DNA of 64,000 nt, from positions 41,156-105,155 of the IMG/VR virus record IMGVR_UViG_3300013118_000321; one strand, written 5' to 3'. Shown here in pieces: positions 1 through 6,978 of this stretch. Every line of letters begins with the position of its first letter. The stretch's first letter is position 1. The DNA comes from a virus. The position numbers were made by a program, and so were the translations under genes. The notes under the pieces are model-generated. The model searched no databases and was not told where the DNA came from. It was given only the letters and a program-made list of their open reading frames with translations.

Positions 1-1737
1 ACCAAGGAGACCTCTTACGACAACAAGACCATACATATCTGGTCTAACCATCTTCTTAGCGTAACGGGTCATGACACCCTTACGTGGTACGAAGTCTTCC
101 GTACCGAAAATGGTAGGTGTTACCTGGAGTGGTACATATGGAGCGTACACATAACCGCTTTCAAGGAAAGAGTTACCTCTACGACCTACAAGAAGAATGT
201 TTCTTGGGAAGTATGGATCAACCATAACATCAAACTTCTTGCTCAATGAACCAGTCTTAACAGCACCAATGTCACCACGGTCAGCGTCTGCCGTAACAGA
301 TGCGCGGAAACCGCTTGTGAACTCAAGGATGTTAGCAACCTCTGGACCACAAACAACAAAGTTTGCGCCACCACGAAGTGTCTTTCTGTGGATCTGAGCG
401 CTCACGTCATTGATTGTCTCAATGAGAGTCTCATACCACTCGCTAACAGTACCTGTGAAGTCAGGTGAAGCACTGGTTGCACCAAGTTCACTGCCGTTGC
501 TATCAACGAAAAGACCTGGAGCGCGTGACCAGTAGCGTGTACCTGCCTTAGCACCCTGGATCAAGTCAGAGAGAATCTCCTGGTCGATTTCAAGAGCAAT
601 TTGCTCAGAAAGAATACCAGTTAATTCAACCTCTGCGTCAAGGTTGTGATAAGCATTGAGGTCCTGACCTAATTCAGGAGTCCACTTTGCCTTCAACTTC
701 TTTGTAGCAGCTGTGACCGCTACGCTGTCGACCTTGATGTCGATTTCTGGGATGTTTCTTGGGTTGCTATTGTTAACTGTTGATCCACCTGTGGTATCAC
801 GACCAGCACCTTCAAGCTCCCACGGCTCTCCACCAACGACTGAACCAAGTCCGCCGCCAGCTGAAAGCGTATCTGCTATCGGGAACGCTAGAGATGCATC
901 ATCTCTGGTAGGCGCGAACACGTCCGAAGCATGTCCGGTGAAAGTCAAAAGCAAGACCTCCTGGCTAGCACCTGTACCACCAGAGCCGGTGATTCTCGTC
1001 AAACGGCGGACCAGCTTTGCATGTCCGTAGTTTCCAGAACCGTTAGATGCCGAAATTGCCGAAGCATTGACCGCACCAGATGGGAAAGTAGTCGGCAAGT
1101 GATTTCTATAAATAGAAACAACCGAAACTACGTCGGTGCCCGAAAGAAGATCAGGATCCCAGCGAATCAACTTCTTCTGTGCGGCAGTCATTGACGAAGG
1201 CGCTACGTTAGTAAGCCCCGTGCTCATGACCTTTGCCTGGCTCTGTGAACCAGTTGCGCTAGTGTAACCATTCGCCAGGTCATAAAAACCACCTGCTCCA
1301 ACGCCCGTAGCAGGATTAAGATCAACACCGTCAATCAACCCCTTCGCTACAACGTTACCACCATAGATAGATTGTCCTGCTAGACCGCGAAGGCGATCAT
1401 CAGTCATTGTAAAGTCCAAGAAGAAGATAAGTCCACTTGGAAGACTCATTGGCTGCACGCTAACGAGTTCATTTGCAATCAACCCACCGAATACACGACG
1501 GACGATTGGGAAAGCAACTGATGCGAAACCTTCAACATCACCTGCTGCCATTGAGGACGCTTCACGAAGAAGCTCCTTTGCTTGGTTCTCAAGGAGAACC
1601 GCCATACCATTCTTGGATTGCTCATCAGTAATACCTTCTAAGAGACCAGTCTTTTCCCACTTCGCAAGAAGTGCTTGACCTTCCTTAGACACGTCACGTC
1701 GAACAATACCTTCAGTTAATTTTTCTAATACAGACAT
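1..1737 (-). CDS. 23: Major capsid protein, T4 gp23-like (C-terminus beyond window)
   Basis: The frame opens at the ATG at 1737 (AGGAGG ten bases upstream) and stays open for 579 codons to the window edge, so the end is missing. The product reads MSVLEKLTEGIVRRDVSKEG at the start, then typical gp23 blocks: FPIVRRVFGGLIANELVSVQ, PMSLPSGLIFFLDF, WTPELGQDLNAYHNLDAEVE, SEQIALEIDQEIL and YAPYVPLQVTPTIFGTEDFV, then MTRYAKKMVRPDMYGLVVVR. It forms the hexamers of the head shell after cleavage by gp21. The protein exceeds the usual 470-520 aa, with a long Gly/Ser/Thr-rich insert between about 130 and 300, perhaps a surface domain. Confidence 0.95.
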   Translation of the reverse strand, partial: MSVLEKLTEGIVRRDVSKEGQALLAKWEKTGLLEGITDEQSKNGMAVLLENQAKELLREASSMAAGDVEGFASVAFPIVRRVFGGLIANELVSVQPMSLPSGLIFFLDFTMTDDRLRGLAGQSIYGGNVVAKGLIDGVDLNPATGVGAGGFYDLANGYTSATGSQSQAKVMSTGLTNVAPSSMTAAQKKLIRWDPDLLSGTDVVSVVSIYRNHLPTTFPSGAVNASAISASNGSGNYGHAKLVRRLTRITGSGGTGASQEVLLLTFTGHASDVFAPTRDDASLAFPIADTLSAGGGLGSVVGGEPWELEGAGRDTTGGSTVNNSNPRNIPEIDIKVDSVAVTAATKKLKAKWTPELGQDLNAYHNLDAEVELTGILSEQIALEIDQEILSDLIQGAKAGTRYWSRAPGLFVDSNGSELGATSASPDFTGTVSEWYETLIETINDVSAQIHRKTLRGGANFVVCGPEVANILEFTSGFRASVTADADRGDIGAVKTGSLSKKFDVMVDPYFPRNILLVGRRGNSFLESGYVYAPYVPLQVTPTIFGTEDFVPRKGVMTRYAKKMVRPDMYGLVVVRGLLG

Positions 1738-1758
1738 TGTATTGTAACCTCCTAATAT

Positions 1759-2838
1759 TTAATTGTCTTTATTAATACCAGCTAATCGCTGCATTCTTTC
1801 AGCAAAAATATCTGCTGAAGTAGCTCGTTTCTCTTCACGAGAACGAACCAGTAAGCTAGATCTTCTATTGTTAACTGCCTCACTCAGCGATTCTGGACTC
1901 TTCTTTTGACTAGTCTCCACTGTGTTTTGAAGGGTTTCATAGATAACCTTTGCTTGTTTTGCATCTTCGGCCTTAGCGATTGCTTCAACAATACTCTTTT
2001 TCTGTCGCTCATTCAGGGAGCCACAATCCAAAGTCCGATTGATATAAAGTAACTTTGCGTTTGATGTATTAACAGCATCAAACTTTTCTTTTATTTGTGA
2101 GACAACAGACTTATGAGCATTAATCTCGTCTGTTTTCATCTCATTTTCTTTAATTAAATCTTTATTTTGTTTATTGAGATTCTTGTTGGATTCTTCCAAC
2201 TTACCAAGTGCTGCCTTGAGTGCCTCAAGTTGCTCCTTGATATCGTCATCTTGTAATCTGGCAAGTTCTTGCTCAACTGCAAGATCCAACTCTTCATTGG
2301 AAGTCCCCATCCATCCACTCTTTTGTGGTTTGATGTCAACCTTAAGAGATTCCATGATCTCATCAACGAATAATTCTTCCATCTCTTCTTCTAATTGAGT
2401 GAGTGTTTCGGTCGCAAGAGAACTTGCGTCAGCAGAAGCTTGAATTTCATCAGACATACCAGCAGCAAGATCATCATGATCTACCTTATCTGCTTGAAGT
2501 ACATCCGTTGCTTCAATTCCCTCTTCGTCTTCAATTTCTTTAATTCTTTTTTCGATCGCGTCAAGATCTAACTCGACCTGACCCGACTCAGATGAGGGGA
2601 TATCATCCATTGCCTCTTCATCAGACTTTGCAGATACAGTATCGTCAGACCCCTCATCGCTAGATGGTTCAAGATCTAACCCTAAGTCCATCTCTTCTTC
2701 CTCTTGCTCAAGAAGAGATGACACGGCATCCTTAATTTGTTCTGAATACTTTTCAATTACCATTTGTTCTGCATTTTTGAGCGCAGCGGATTTAAGCGCC
2801 TTGGCGTCAATGATTGCTTGTTCTAGAAGTGATGACAT
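1759..2838 (-). CDS. 22: Prohead scaffold/core protein, T4 gp22-like
   Basis: 359 aa from the ATG preceded by AAGGGG. An earlier start at 2898 lies in the leader and adds a hydrophobic stretch unlike the family. The N-terminus (SSLLEQAIIDAKALKSAALK) is the typical gp22 opening. It is followed by a strongly acidic region (QEEEEMDLGLDLEPSSDEGS) and long helices. gp22 forms the core on which the capsid shell assembles and is later cut to peptides by the gp21 protease. The gene is directly before the major capsid gene, as in T4. Length is larger than T4 gp22 (269 aa). The helical, acidic layout and position support the call. Confidence 0.82.
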   Translation of the reverse strand: MSSLLEQAIIDAKALKSAALKNAEQMVIEKYSEQIKDAVSSLLEQEEEEMDLGLDLEPSSDEGSDDTVSAKSDEEAMDDIPSSESGQVELDLDAIEKRIKEIEDEEGIEATDVLQADKVDHDDLAAGMSDEIQASADASSLATETLTQLEEEMEELFVDEIMESLKVDIKPQKSGWMGTSNEELDLAVEQELARLQDDDIKEQLEALKAALGKLEESNKNLNKQNKDLIKENEMKTDEINAHKSVVSQIKEKFDAVNTSNAKLLYINRTLDCGSLNERQKKSIVEAIAKAEDAKQAKVIYETLQNTVETSQKKSPESLSEAVNNRRSSLLVRSREEKRATSADIFAERMQRLAGINKDN

Positions 2839-2935
2839 AGTTTGCCCCTTATATAAAAATATGTTCAATAATAAATAGTTGAAGTGTTCTCTAAACACCT
2901 GAAATTTATTATACTACAATGTAGGAGTGTTTTTT
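2839..2935 (-). promoter_or_regulatory. Leader region before the scaffold gene (longest gap)
   Basis: This 97-base gap is the longest in the window. Its coding strand contains, in order: an A run after the stop, a short palindrome CTACATTGTAG, TATAATAAATTTC, a hairpin GTGTT-loop-AACAC (2884-2898), CTATTTATTATTG (octamer at 2871-2878) and AAGGGG before the start. TATAATAAA could act as a sigma-70 or late-type -10 element for the scaffold and capsid genes, which need high expression. No consensus TATAAATA late promoter is seen. Confidence 0.35.
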
Positions 2936-3520
2936 TTAATTTGCTACTGGGTTCGTTCTTAGGGAGGATAACCCTGGTATGGTCATCCTGAGAGGGGTGT
3001 ACCCAGATGGGTTTATGCCCCCAGAGAAAGCGATAGTTGGCATACCATGTATGTTGGAAGTTATGATCTCGTGTCCAGCGGTGCCGATGGGTCCAGTCTT
3101 TGTTATGGTTATTGTCGCGCCATCCCTAGTAGCGGAAATAGTATGGTCGGACTCCGAAGCACCACCATTGATGGCGGTTGTTAAAACTGTTGCTAAGTGA
3201 GTAGAGTTTGTGGCGTCGGATGTGCATACTGTGACAATTCCACTAGAGGGTCCAGTTCCGTCGGTGGCGGACATGTTGGCAGAATCGTTAATTCGATACT
3301 CTACAGTTCCAGTACCTGCCGAAGTTCGAACATTATTAATTGTTAAGTGCTGATTAGTTGCAAGTTGCGATATGTCTGTGACATTTACAGTGAATGTTAC
3401 CTTAGATCCTGTGCCGCCGACATTACCAGCAGGAGTGTTGTTGACCACTAGAGGATCTTCTTGTAGATCTCTTATGTTATCAATCACAAAATCAGGTCTT
3501 ATGGTGTGCTTTCTCTTCAT
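2936..3520 (-). CDS. Head-cluster protein carrying the recurrent beta module, 195 aa
   Basis: The ATG at 3520 directly follows the previous stop (TAACCATG). A start 51 bases earlier would overlap and add a Cys-rich leader that looks like a shadow. The first 35 residues (KRKHTIRPDFVIDNIRDLQE) are charged. The rest (about 35-182) is a beta-rich module that ends GTAGHEIITSN...IAFSGGIN. The pattern 'TVTVT...IGTAGN...F-GG' recurs in the 771-aa and 4178-aa tail proteins. It may be an exposed head protein that uses the same fold for binding. Exact function unknown. Confidence 0.62.
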   Translation of the reverse strand: MKRKHTIRPDFVIDNIRDLQEDPLVVNNTPAGNVGGTGSKVTFTVNVTDISQLATNQHLTINNVRTSAGTGTVEYRINDSANMSATDGTGPSSGIVTVCTSDATNSTHLATVLTTAINGGASESDHTISATRDGATITITKTGPIGTAGHEIITSNIHGMPTIAFSGGINPSGYTPLRMTIPGLSSLRTNPVAN

Positions 3521-3522
3521 GG

Positions 3523-3942
3523 TTAGAATGTGGAACAGGCAGCATATACTGCATCGGGTGCATCTCCCCAAGTGCCAGCATCTCTTACGAACGCAACACG
3601 ATCAACACCATTTATTTCAATCTTATAAGTTGTGGGGACTGTAACAGCATCACAATCAACTGTCTGCGAGTACGACCAAATACCTGTTGCGTGCATATAA
3701 AACCACAATTCAATATCCCGATCGGGAGCGCCAGCGTCAGCGGGATCTACGGTCAGAAACAAGTATCTTTGATTTTCTGTCACATACCCAGTAGTACCGT
3801 CCCTAGCGGCGGTTCCTGTTGAAATGCCTGTTGTAACTGGAAGGGCGTTGTGTGCCAACACTACTATCGCTGTACCATTGGCGCCTGCTAAATTTTTGGG
3901 TCCTCTTGTTCTGCCCCAACTTGTATTCTTAAAAGTACTCAT
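3523..3942 (-). CDS. Small beta-rich head-cluster protein, 139 aa
   Basis: Begins MSTFKNTSWGRTRGPKNLAG, with Gly/Ala/Thr-rich strands and an aromatic region (DIELWFYMHATGIWSYSQTV) ending in AACSTF. No helices of note and no enzyme motif. It looks like a compact beta protein, such as a head decoration or fibre-tip protein, and it lies between the S21 gene and a second beta-rich gene before the scaffold and capsid genes. A decoration (Soc/Hoc-like) function is possible by analogy of place, but there is no sequence similarity that I can see. Confidence 0.6.
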   Translation of the reverse strand: MSTFKNTSWGRTRGPKNLAGANGTAIVVLAHNALPVTTGISTGTAARDGTTGYVTENQRYLFLTVDPADAGAPDRDIELWFYMHATGIWSYSQTVDCDAVTVPTTYKIEINGVDRVAFVRDAGTWGDAPDAVYAACSTF

Positions 3943-3957
3943 TTTAAATCTCCATTA

Positions 3958-3965
3958 ATAAATAT
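3958..3965 (-). promoter_or_regulatory. Stop-adjacent ATATTTAT motif
   Basis: The coding strand reads ATATTTAT overlapping the last base of the S21 gene's stop codon, followed by TAATGGAG, which may serve as ribosome-binding site for the next gene. It is one of five similar octamers in gaps of this window. Role unknown. Confidence 0.2.
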
Positions 3966-4189
3966 CAATCTTTAAACTTTTCATTAAATTTTCTAGTTGA
4001 TTCTTGAGAAAGTTTCTTCTTTCTCTCCTTCTTCAACTTTCTAATTTCAGACTTTGGAGTGAATTGCATTCGTTTTCTTACCTTGTCGATCAACCCTTCC
4101 TTCTTTGTCTTCTTAACGAATCTTCTGATCATTCTCATCTGATCTTCGTTGTGCCTTGGTCTTACATCAAAATTAACTGCTTTAGCCAT
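3965..4189 (-). CDS. rpsU: Ribosomal protein bS21 homologue, phage-encoded
   Basis: A 74-aa, strongly basic protein. The segment 'MIRRFVKKTKKEGLIDKVRK' with RMQFTPKSEIRKLKKERKKK after it follows the bS21 pattern: an RRF-KK helix, then E-GL/I-x-VR-R, then a KPS/T-type turn and a basic helix. bS21 is a small subunit protein near the mRNA exit path that helps initiation. Homologues are known in several phages, including pelagiphages, and may replace the host protein to favour phage mRNAs. The gene sits inside the head-assembly cluster, between a protease-linked gene and small structural genes. Its stop lies beside an ATATTTAT motif. Confidence 0.82.
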   Translation of the reverse strand: MAKAVNFDVRPRHNEDQMRMIRRFVKKTKKEGLIDKVRKRMQFTPKSEIRKLKKERKKKLSQESTRKFNEKFKD

Positions 4190-4199
4190 TATAAATCCT

Positions 4200-4622
4200 T
4201 TATTTTAGTGCGTCCCACTTTTTGCCAAAGGCGCCAAGTAGTCCGTCAATGTCAACTCCCTTATCACTAGGGTCCATATTCGCAAGAGGAGAATGAGAGG
4301 GCGTAGTGCCACCAGCTGATGACAATGGCGTCGTACCCTCAAAAACATTCACTCCACCATAGGCATCCTTACCAATCGCTTCAAGCATTTGATTCTTGGA
4401 TTCCTGTAGTCTTTTTGAAACTTGCGCTGTTCTATCGTCAGAAGTGCGAGCAGAAGATCTTTCGGGCGTTTTGTTTTCTACTATCGGTTGTTGTCCCATA
4501 CCTGAAAAGATCTCGGCAACCAATGTCGATAACACACCTTCTTCAAAAATTGCCTCTTTTATGCAATCCATCACAAGCGGTTTCAATACTTTCTTTAACT
4601 TATTTAATTCTTGTTCTTTCAT
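4200..4622 (-). CDS. Unknown head-cluster protein, 140 aa
   Basis: The N-terminal 45 residues form a charged helix (KEQELNKLKKVLKPLVMDCI), the middle is Ser/Thr/Gln-rich and likely disordered, and the end has a short conserved-looking block, DGLLGAFGKKWDAL. It is coupled to the protease by an ATGA overlap and followed ten bases later by the S21 gene. The short C-terminal motif may be a docking peptide for another head protein. A prohead core role is inferred. No family is recognised. Confidence 0.6.
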   Translation of the reverse strand: MKEQELNKLKKVLKPLVMDCIKEAIFEEGVLSTLVAEIFSGMGQQPIVENKTPERSSARTSDDRTAQVSKRLQESKNQMLEAIGKDAYGGVNVFEGTTPLSSAGGTTPSHSPLANMDPSDKGVDIDGLLGAFGKKWDALK

Positions 4623-5224
4623 TTGTTCCTCAAAATATCATTCATTATACTATTAATTCTATCTTCTTTTGTTAGCGGCCTGCTCATATCTCTGGATTCG
4701 TGCACCTGAGACATGATCGCACCTGGTGTAGATGGGTCCGAAACCATGTCGAAACATATCAACTGAAAGTCATCTTCAACTAAAGTAATACCGTTTCGCT
4801 CTGTAACAGATCCCATGCCTCTAGACGATATACCACAAGGAATATTACACTCTACAAGATTCTTGAGTATTTGTCCCGCTGGTGTTGGTAATACTTCAAT
4901 TTTACCCATTACCTTGTTTTCATCCATCCAAATCTCAGTCACTAGATGTGAGGCATTTTGCAAGTTAATGACAGACGACTCTGGATGGTCCAGTTCACCC
5001 AATGCTCTACGTTGTTCTACTAGTTTACTATATCTGGAGACTTCTCTTTCCAAAAGAGCATGAGGATACATCCTGCCGTTGGCGTTCTTGGTTTCAGACA
5101 TTTGCATGACACCTGTAAGGATTGTCACCTTACCTTCAGCAACTCTTCTTTTCTCATCTTCGGTGAGCAGGTCCTGACAGACACCACCCTCACATAATTC
5201 AAAATACTCTCTTAATAGTTTCAT
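4619..5224 (-). CDS. 21: Prohead core protease, T4 gp21-like
   Basis: 201 aa from the ATG with GAGGAAGG upstream. A GTG 24 bases earlier falls in a hairpin and is less likely. The herpesvirus/T4-type serine protease motifs are seen: ALGELDHPE with H80, and CGISSRGMGS with the nucleophile among S133/S134. It cleaves the scaffold and capsid precursors during head maturation. The N-terminus (GKVTILTGVMQMSETKNANGR) matches the family opening (progeny of a beta-barrel). Length is close to T4 gp21 (212 aa). The stop overlaps the next gene by four bases (ATGA). Confidence 0.95.
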   Translation of the reverse strand: MKLLREYFELCEGGVCQDLLTEDEKRRVAEGKVTILTGVMQMSETKNANGRMYPHALLEREVSRYSKLVEQRRALGELDHPESSVINLQNASHLVTEIWMDENKVMGKIEVLPTPAGQILKNLVECNIPCGISSRGMGSVTERNGITLVEDDFQLICFDMVSDPSTPGAIMSQVHESRDMSRPLTKEDRINSIMNDILRNK

Positions 5225-5235
5225 AACCTTCCTCA

Positions 5236-5253
5236 TTGCGGGGGTCACCCGCG
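5236..5253 (-). promoter_or_regulatory. GC-rich hairpin in leader of the protease gene
   Basis: On the coding strand, GCGGG and CCCGC enclose a five-base loop (TGACC), in a gap otherwise AT-rich. It lies between the 16-codon frame and the GAGGAAGG site of the protease gene. There is no U tract, so it is unlikely to be a terminator. It could modulate translation or mRNA processing. Confidence 0.35.
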
Positions 5254-5257
5254 TCAG

Positions 5258-5308
5258 TTACTTACCGCTGCAACAACGTCTAACTCTCTGTATCATCCAA
5301 CGTTTCAT
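5258..5308 (-). CDS. Possible 16-codon leader peptide
   Basis: A short frame, MKRWMIQRVRRCCSGK, starts five bases after GAGGAG, one of the better ribosome-binding sites in this region, and ends 33 bases before the protease start. Its stop is followed by a GC-rich hairpin. It is very basic (Lys/Arg 6 of 16). It could be a translated leader that affects protease expression, or chance. Confidence 0.3.
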   Translation of the reverse strand: MKRWMIQRVRRCCSGK

Positions 5309-5310
5309 AA

Positions 5311-5610
5311 CTACTCCTCACAATTGTGCTTTATTTGAATTCCATCATCCCCAACGATCATGCTACCATAATAACACACGATTGAAGAATAACATCCCAA
5401 AATAAAAGCAGTGACCACAGAATGATCAAATATAAATAGTTCTGTAAACGGACTTAACGCCCACAAAAACACACCTGTCCAAAACCCAGTACACATAGGG
5501 CACTTGAGGAGATCCCCAAACCACCCCGTAGTGGGTCTAATTTTGTTAAATATTTTTCCATAGACAAGGATTTGGGTCATACCAATGCAGGCAATCGTGT
5601 AGGTAAACAT
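5311..5610 (-). CDS. DUF1360-like membrane protein, 99 aa
   Basis: The motif LLKCPMCTGFWTGVFLW (C37, C40) with hydrophobic segments before (about 2-18) and after (about 43-58, 63-85) fits the DUF1360 family of small membrane proteins, which carry a CPxCxGFW signature. The function of the family is unknown. Its presence among prohead genes is odd. It could anchor early prohead assembly to the inner membrane, a role T4 gives partly to gp40, but this is speculation. A strong GAGGAG overlaps its stop and could serve a tiny frame immediately downstream. Confidence 0.7.
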   Translation of the reverse strand: MFTYTIACIGMTQILVYGKIFNKIRPTTGWFGDLLKCPMCTGFWTGVFLWALSPFTELFIFDHSVVTAFILGCYSSIVCYYGSMIVGDDGIQIKHNCEE

Positions 5611-6173
5611 TACTTCTCCAAGATTTCCCTCAAAATCGAATACATATACTGATATCCATACGGGCGGACTTGATGGTCAGCTGATCCTTTCTTTTCCCTG
5701 TGAGGGACCTCACCGAGTTCTGTAGAGTCTTCATCCTTTGGATCAAGAAAGAAGTTCTGTAGAGTATCTTTGTATATCTCTCTCGACTTAATGTTTGGTT
5801 CCTCCTCTTGAAGGAAGTTAAACACCTCTAACAAAGTTAACTGAAACGGGGAAATGTCCTCGTCTGGAGATTCCAAAATTTCTGCTTCCAACGATGAAAA
5901 AACAGCACCAGAGCGGATCGTTGAGCGATCAAGCACCCCATTCTTAGCGAGCAATTTCAATAATGCTTCTTGAGTATGATAAGTCTCCTCTGAAATGACT
6001 TCCTTTGGGAATGTGGAGATTTTTAATTTCTCGCGTGAAACAACAATATCAATTAGGTCGTGATCAAATATCATAAGATCACCATTCACTGCCTTGCGAG
6101 CCTCTGCAAAAGAGATCTGCTTTACAGTAGGTTCTTGATCCTTGGTACCCCTAATTATGTTGATTTTAAGCAT
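5610..6173 (-). CDS. Unknown protein in prohead cluster, 187 aa
   Basis: A mixed-fold, mildly acidic protein (MLKINIIRGTKDQEPTVKQI...) ending in a short aromatic helix (GYQYMYSILREILEK). No motif is recognised. It overlaps the preceding gene by eight bases, and its stop shares one base with the DUF1360-like gene's start, so it is part of a translationally coupled series between portal and protease. A head-assembly role is inferred from position only. Confidence 0.6.
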   Translation of the reverse strand: MLKINIIRGTKDQEPTVKQISFAEARKAVNGDLMIFDHDLIDIVVSREKLKISTFPKEVISEETYHTQEALLKLLAKNGVLDRSTIRSGAVFSSLEAEILESPDEDISPFQLTLLEVFNFLQEEEPNIKSREIYKDTLQNFFLDPKDEDSTELGEVPHREKKGSADHQVRPYGYQYMYSILREILEK

Positions 6174-6978
6174 TCTCTAACTCCCGTACTAACCCTTGAA
6201 TTTTTAGTACCTCGGTAATCATAACGTCGTCCACTTCCATGTCCTTATATGACTCTAGCTTCAGCATGATTTCTCCGTATTTACCCTTCAAATCCTCAGA
6301 TTTGAGAACCGTACTTGATTCAAAGTTCTTTAATTTTTCCTTCAATTCCGACACCTGGTCATTTAAGTATATCTTAAGTCCCAGCGAATTATCGGAAAAA
6401 GAAGCAATATAATTAGTCAACAATTCCTTTTGGTTGTCTGGGAGTTCTGAATATTTCTTATTAAAACTTTCCACAAATGTCTTATATGTCAAATTGTCGA
6501 TGTGCTGCTTCTCTTCCTCCGTATTGGTGGTTGTTAGGGATTCGATCATCTTCTCCTCTAACAGCATCTTTTCCTTAATTGATGTTTTATCATTAAAGAT
6601 ATTATAAATCGTAGCAAGATTCTTATAGTTTGGTACAAAATTTCCAAATACTTCAGAAGATAATGTATAATTTATTTCCTTTATAAGTCTATTCTGACTC
6701 GAAAAAACATTCTGCTTTCCCAATGTTCCGTATCTCTGCTTCGCTTCACCCAACAAACCAACTGCCGTTTCTCTATCCAAATTTTTCGATTCAAGAACTT
6801 CTTTATAGATTGAAAGTTCTTCATTCAAAATACTACCTTTAGAAAAATGCTCTTTTATGATCTTCTTAACAAGAGACTGTCTAGCGGAATTCTTTTTTAC
6901 AACCGATTTAACATACTCTCTGGTAAGTGCTTCAAATAAAAATGCAGTATTTCTCTTCTTGTTGTGTTTTAATCTCAT
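6166..6978 (-). CDS. Helical protein in prohead cluster, 270 aa
   Basis: Starts MRLKHNKKRNTAFLFEALTR, then long charged helices with coiled-coil character throughout (for example 'LNDQVSELKEKLKNFESSTV'). No cysteine cluster or enzyme motif. In T4, small core proteins (gp67, gp68) lie between portal and protease. This gene is in that position and may likewise be a core or scaffold component, although it is larger. It overlaps the portal gene by four bases and the following gene by eight. The sequence itself shows only helicity. Confidence 0.65.
   Translation of the reverse strand: MRLKHNKKRNTAFLFEALTREYVKSVVKKNSARQSLVKKIIKEHFSKGSILNEELSIYKEVLESKNLDRETAVGLLGEAKQRYGTLGKQNVFSSQNRLIKEINYTLSSEVFGNFVPNYKNLATIYNIFNDKTSIKEKMLLEEKMIESLTTTNTEEEKQHIDNLTYKTFVESFNKKYSELPDNQKELLTNYIASFSDNSLGLKIYLNDQVSELKEKLKNFESSTVLKSEDLKGKYGEIMLKLESYKDMEVDDVMITEVLKIQGLVRELENA

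Noticed and set aside
2839-2898. Longer start for the scaffold gene
   Set aside because: The added residues are hydrophobic and unlike gp22 proteins; the ATG after AAGGGG fits better.
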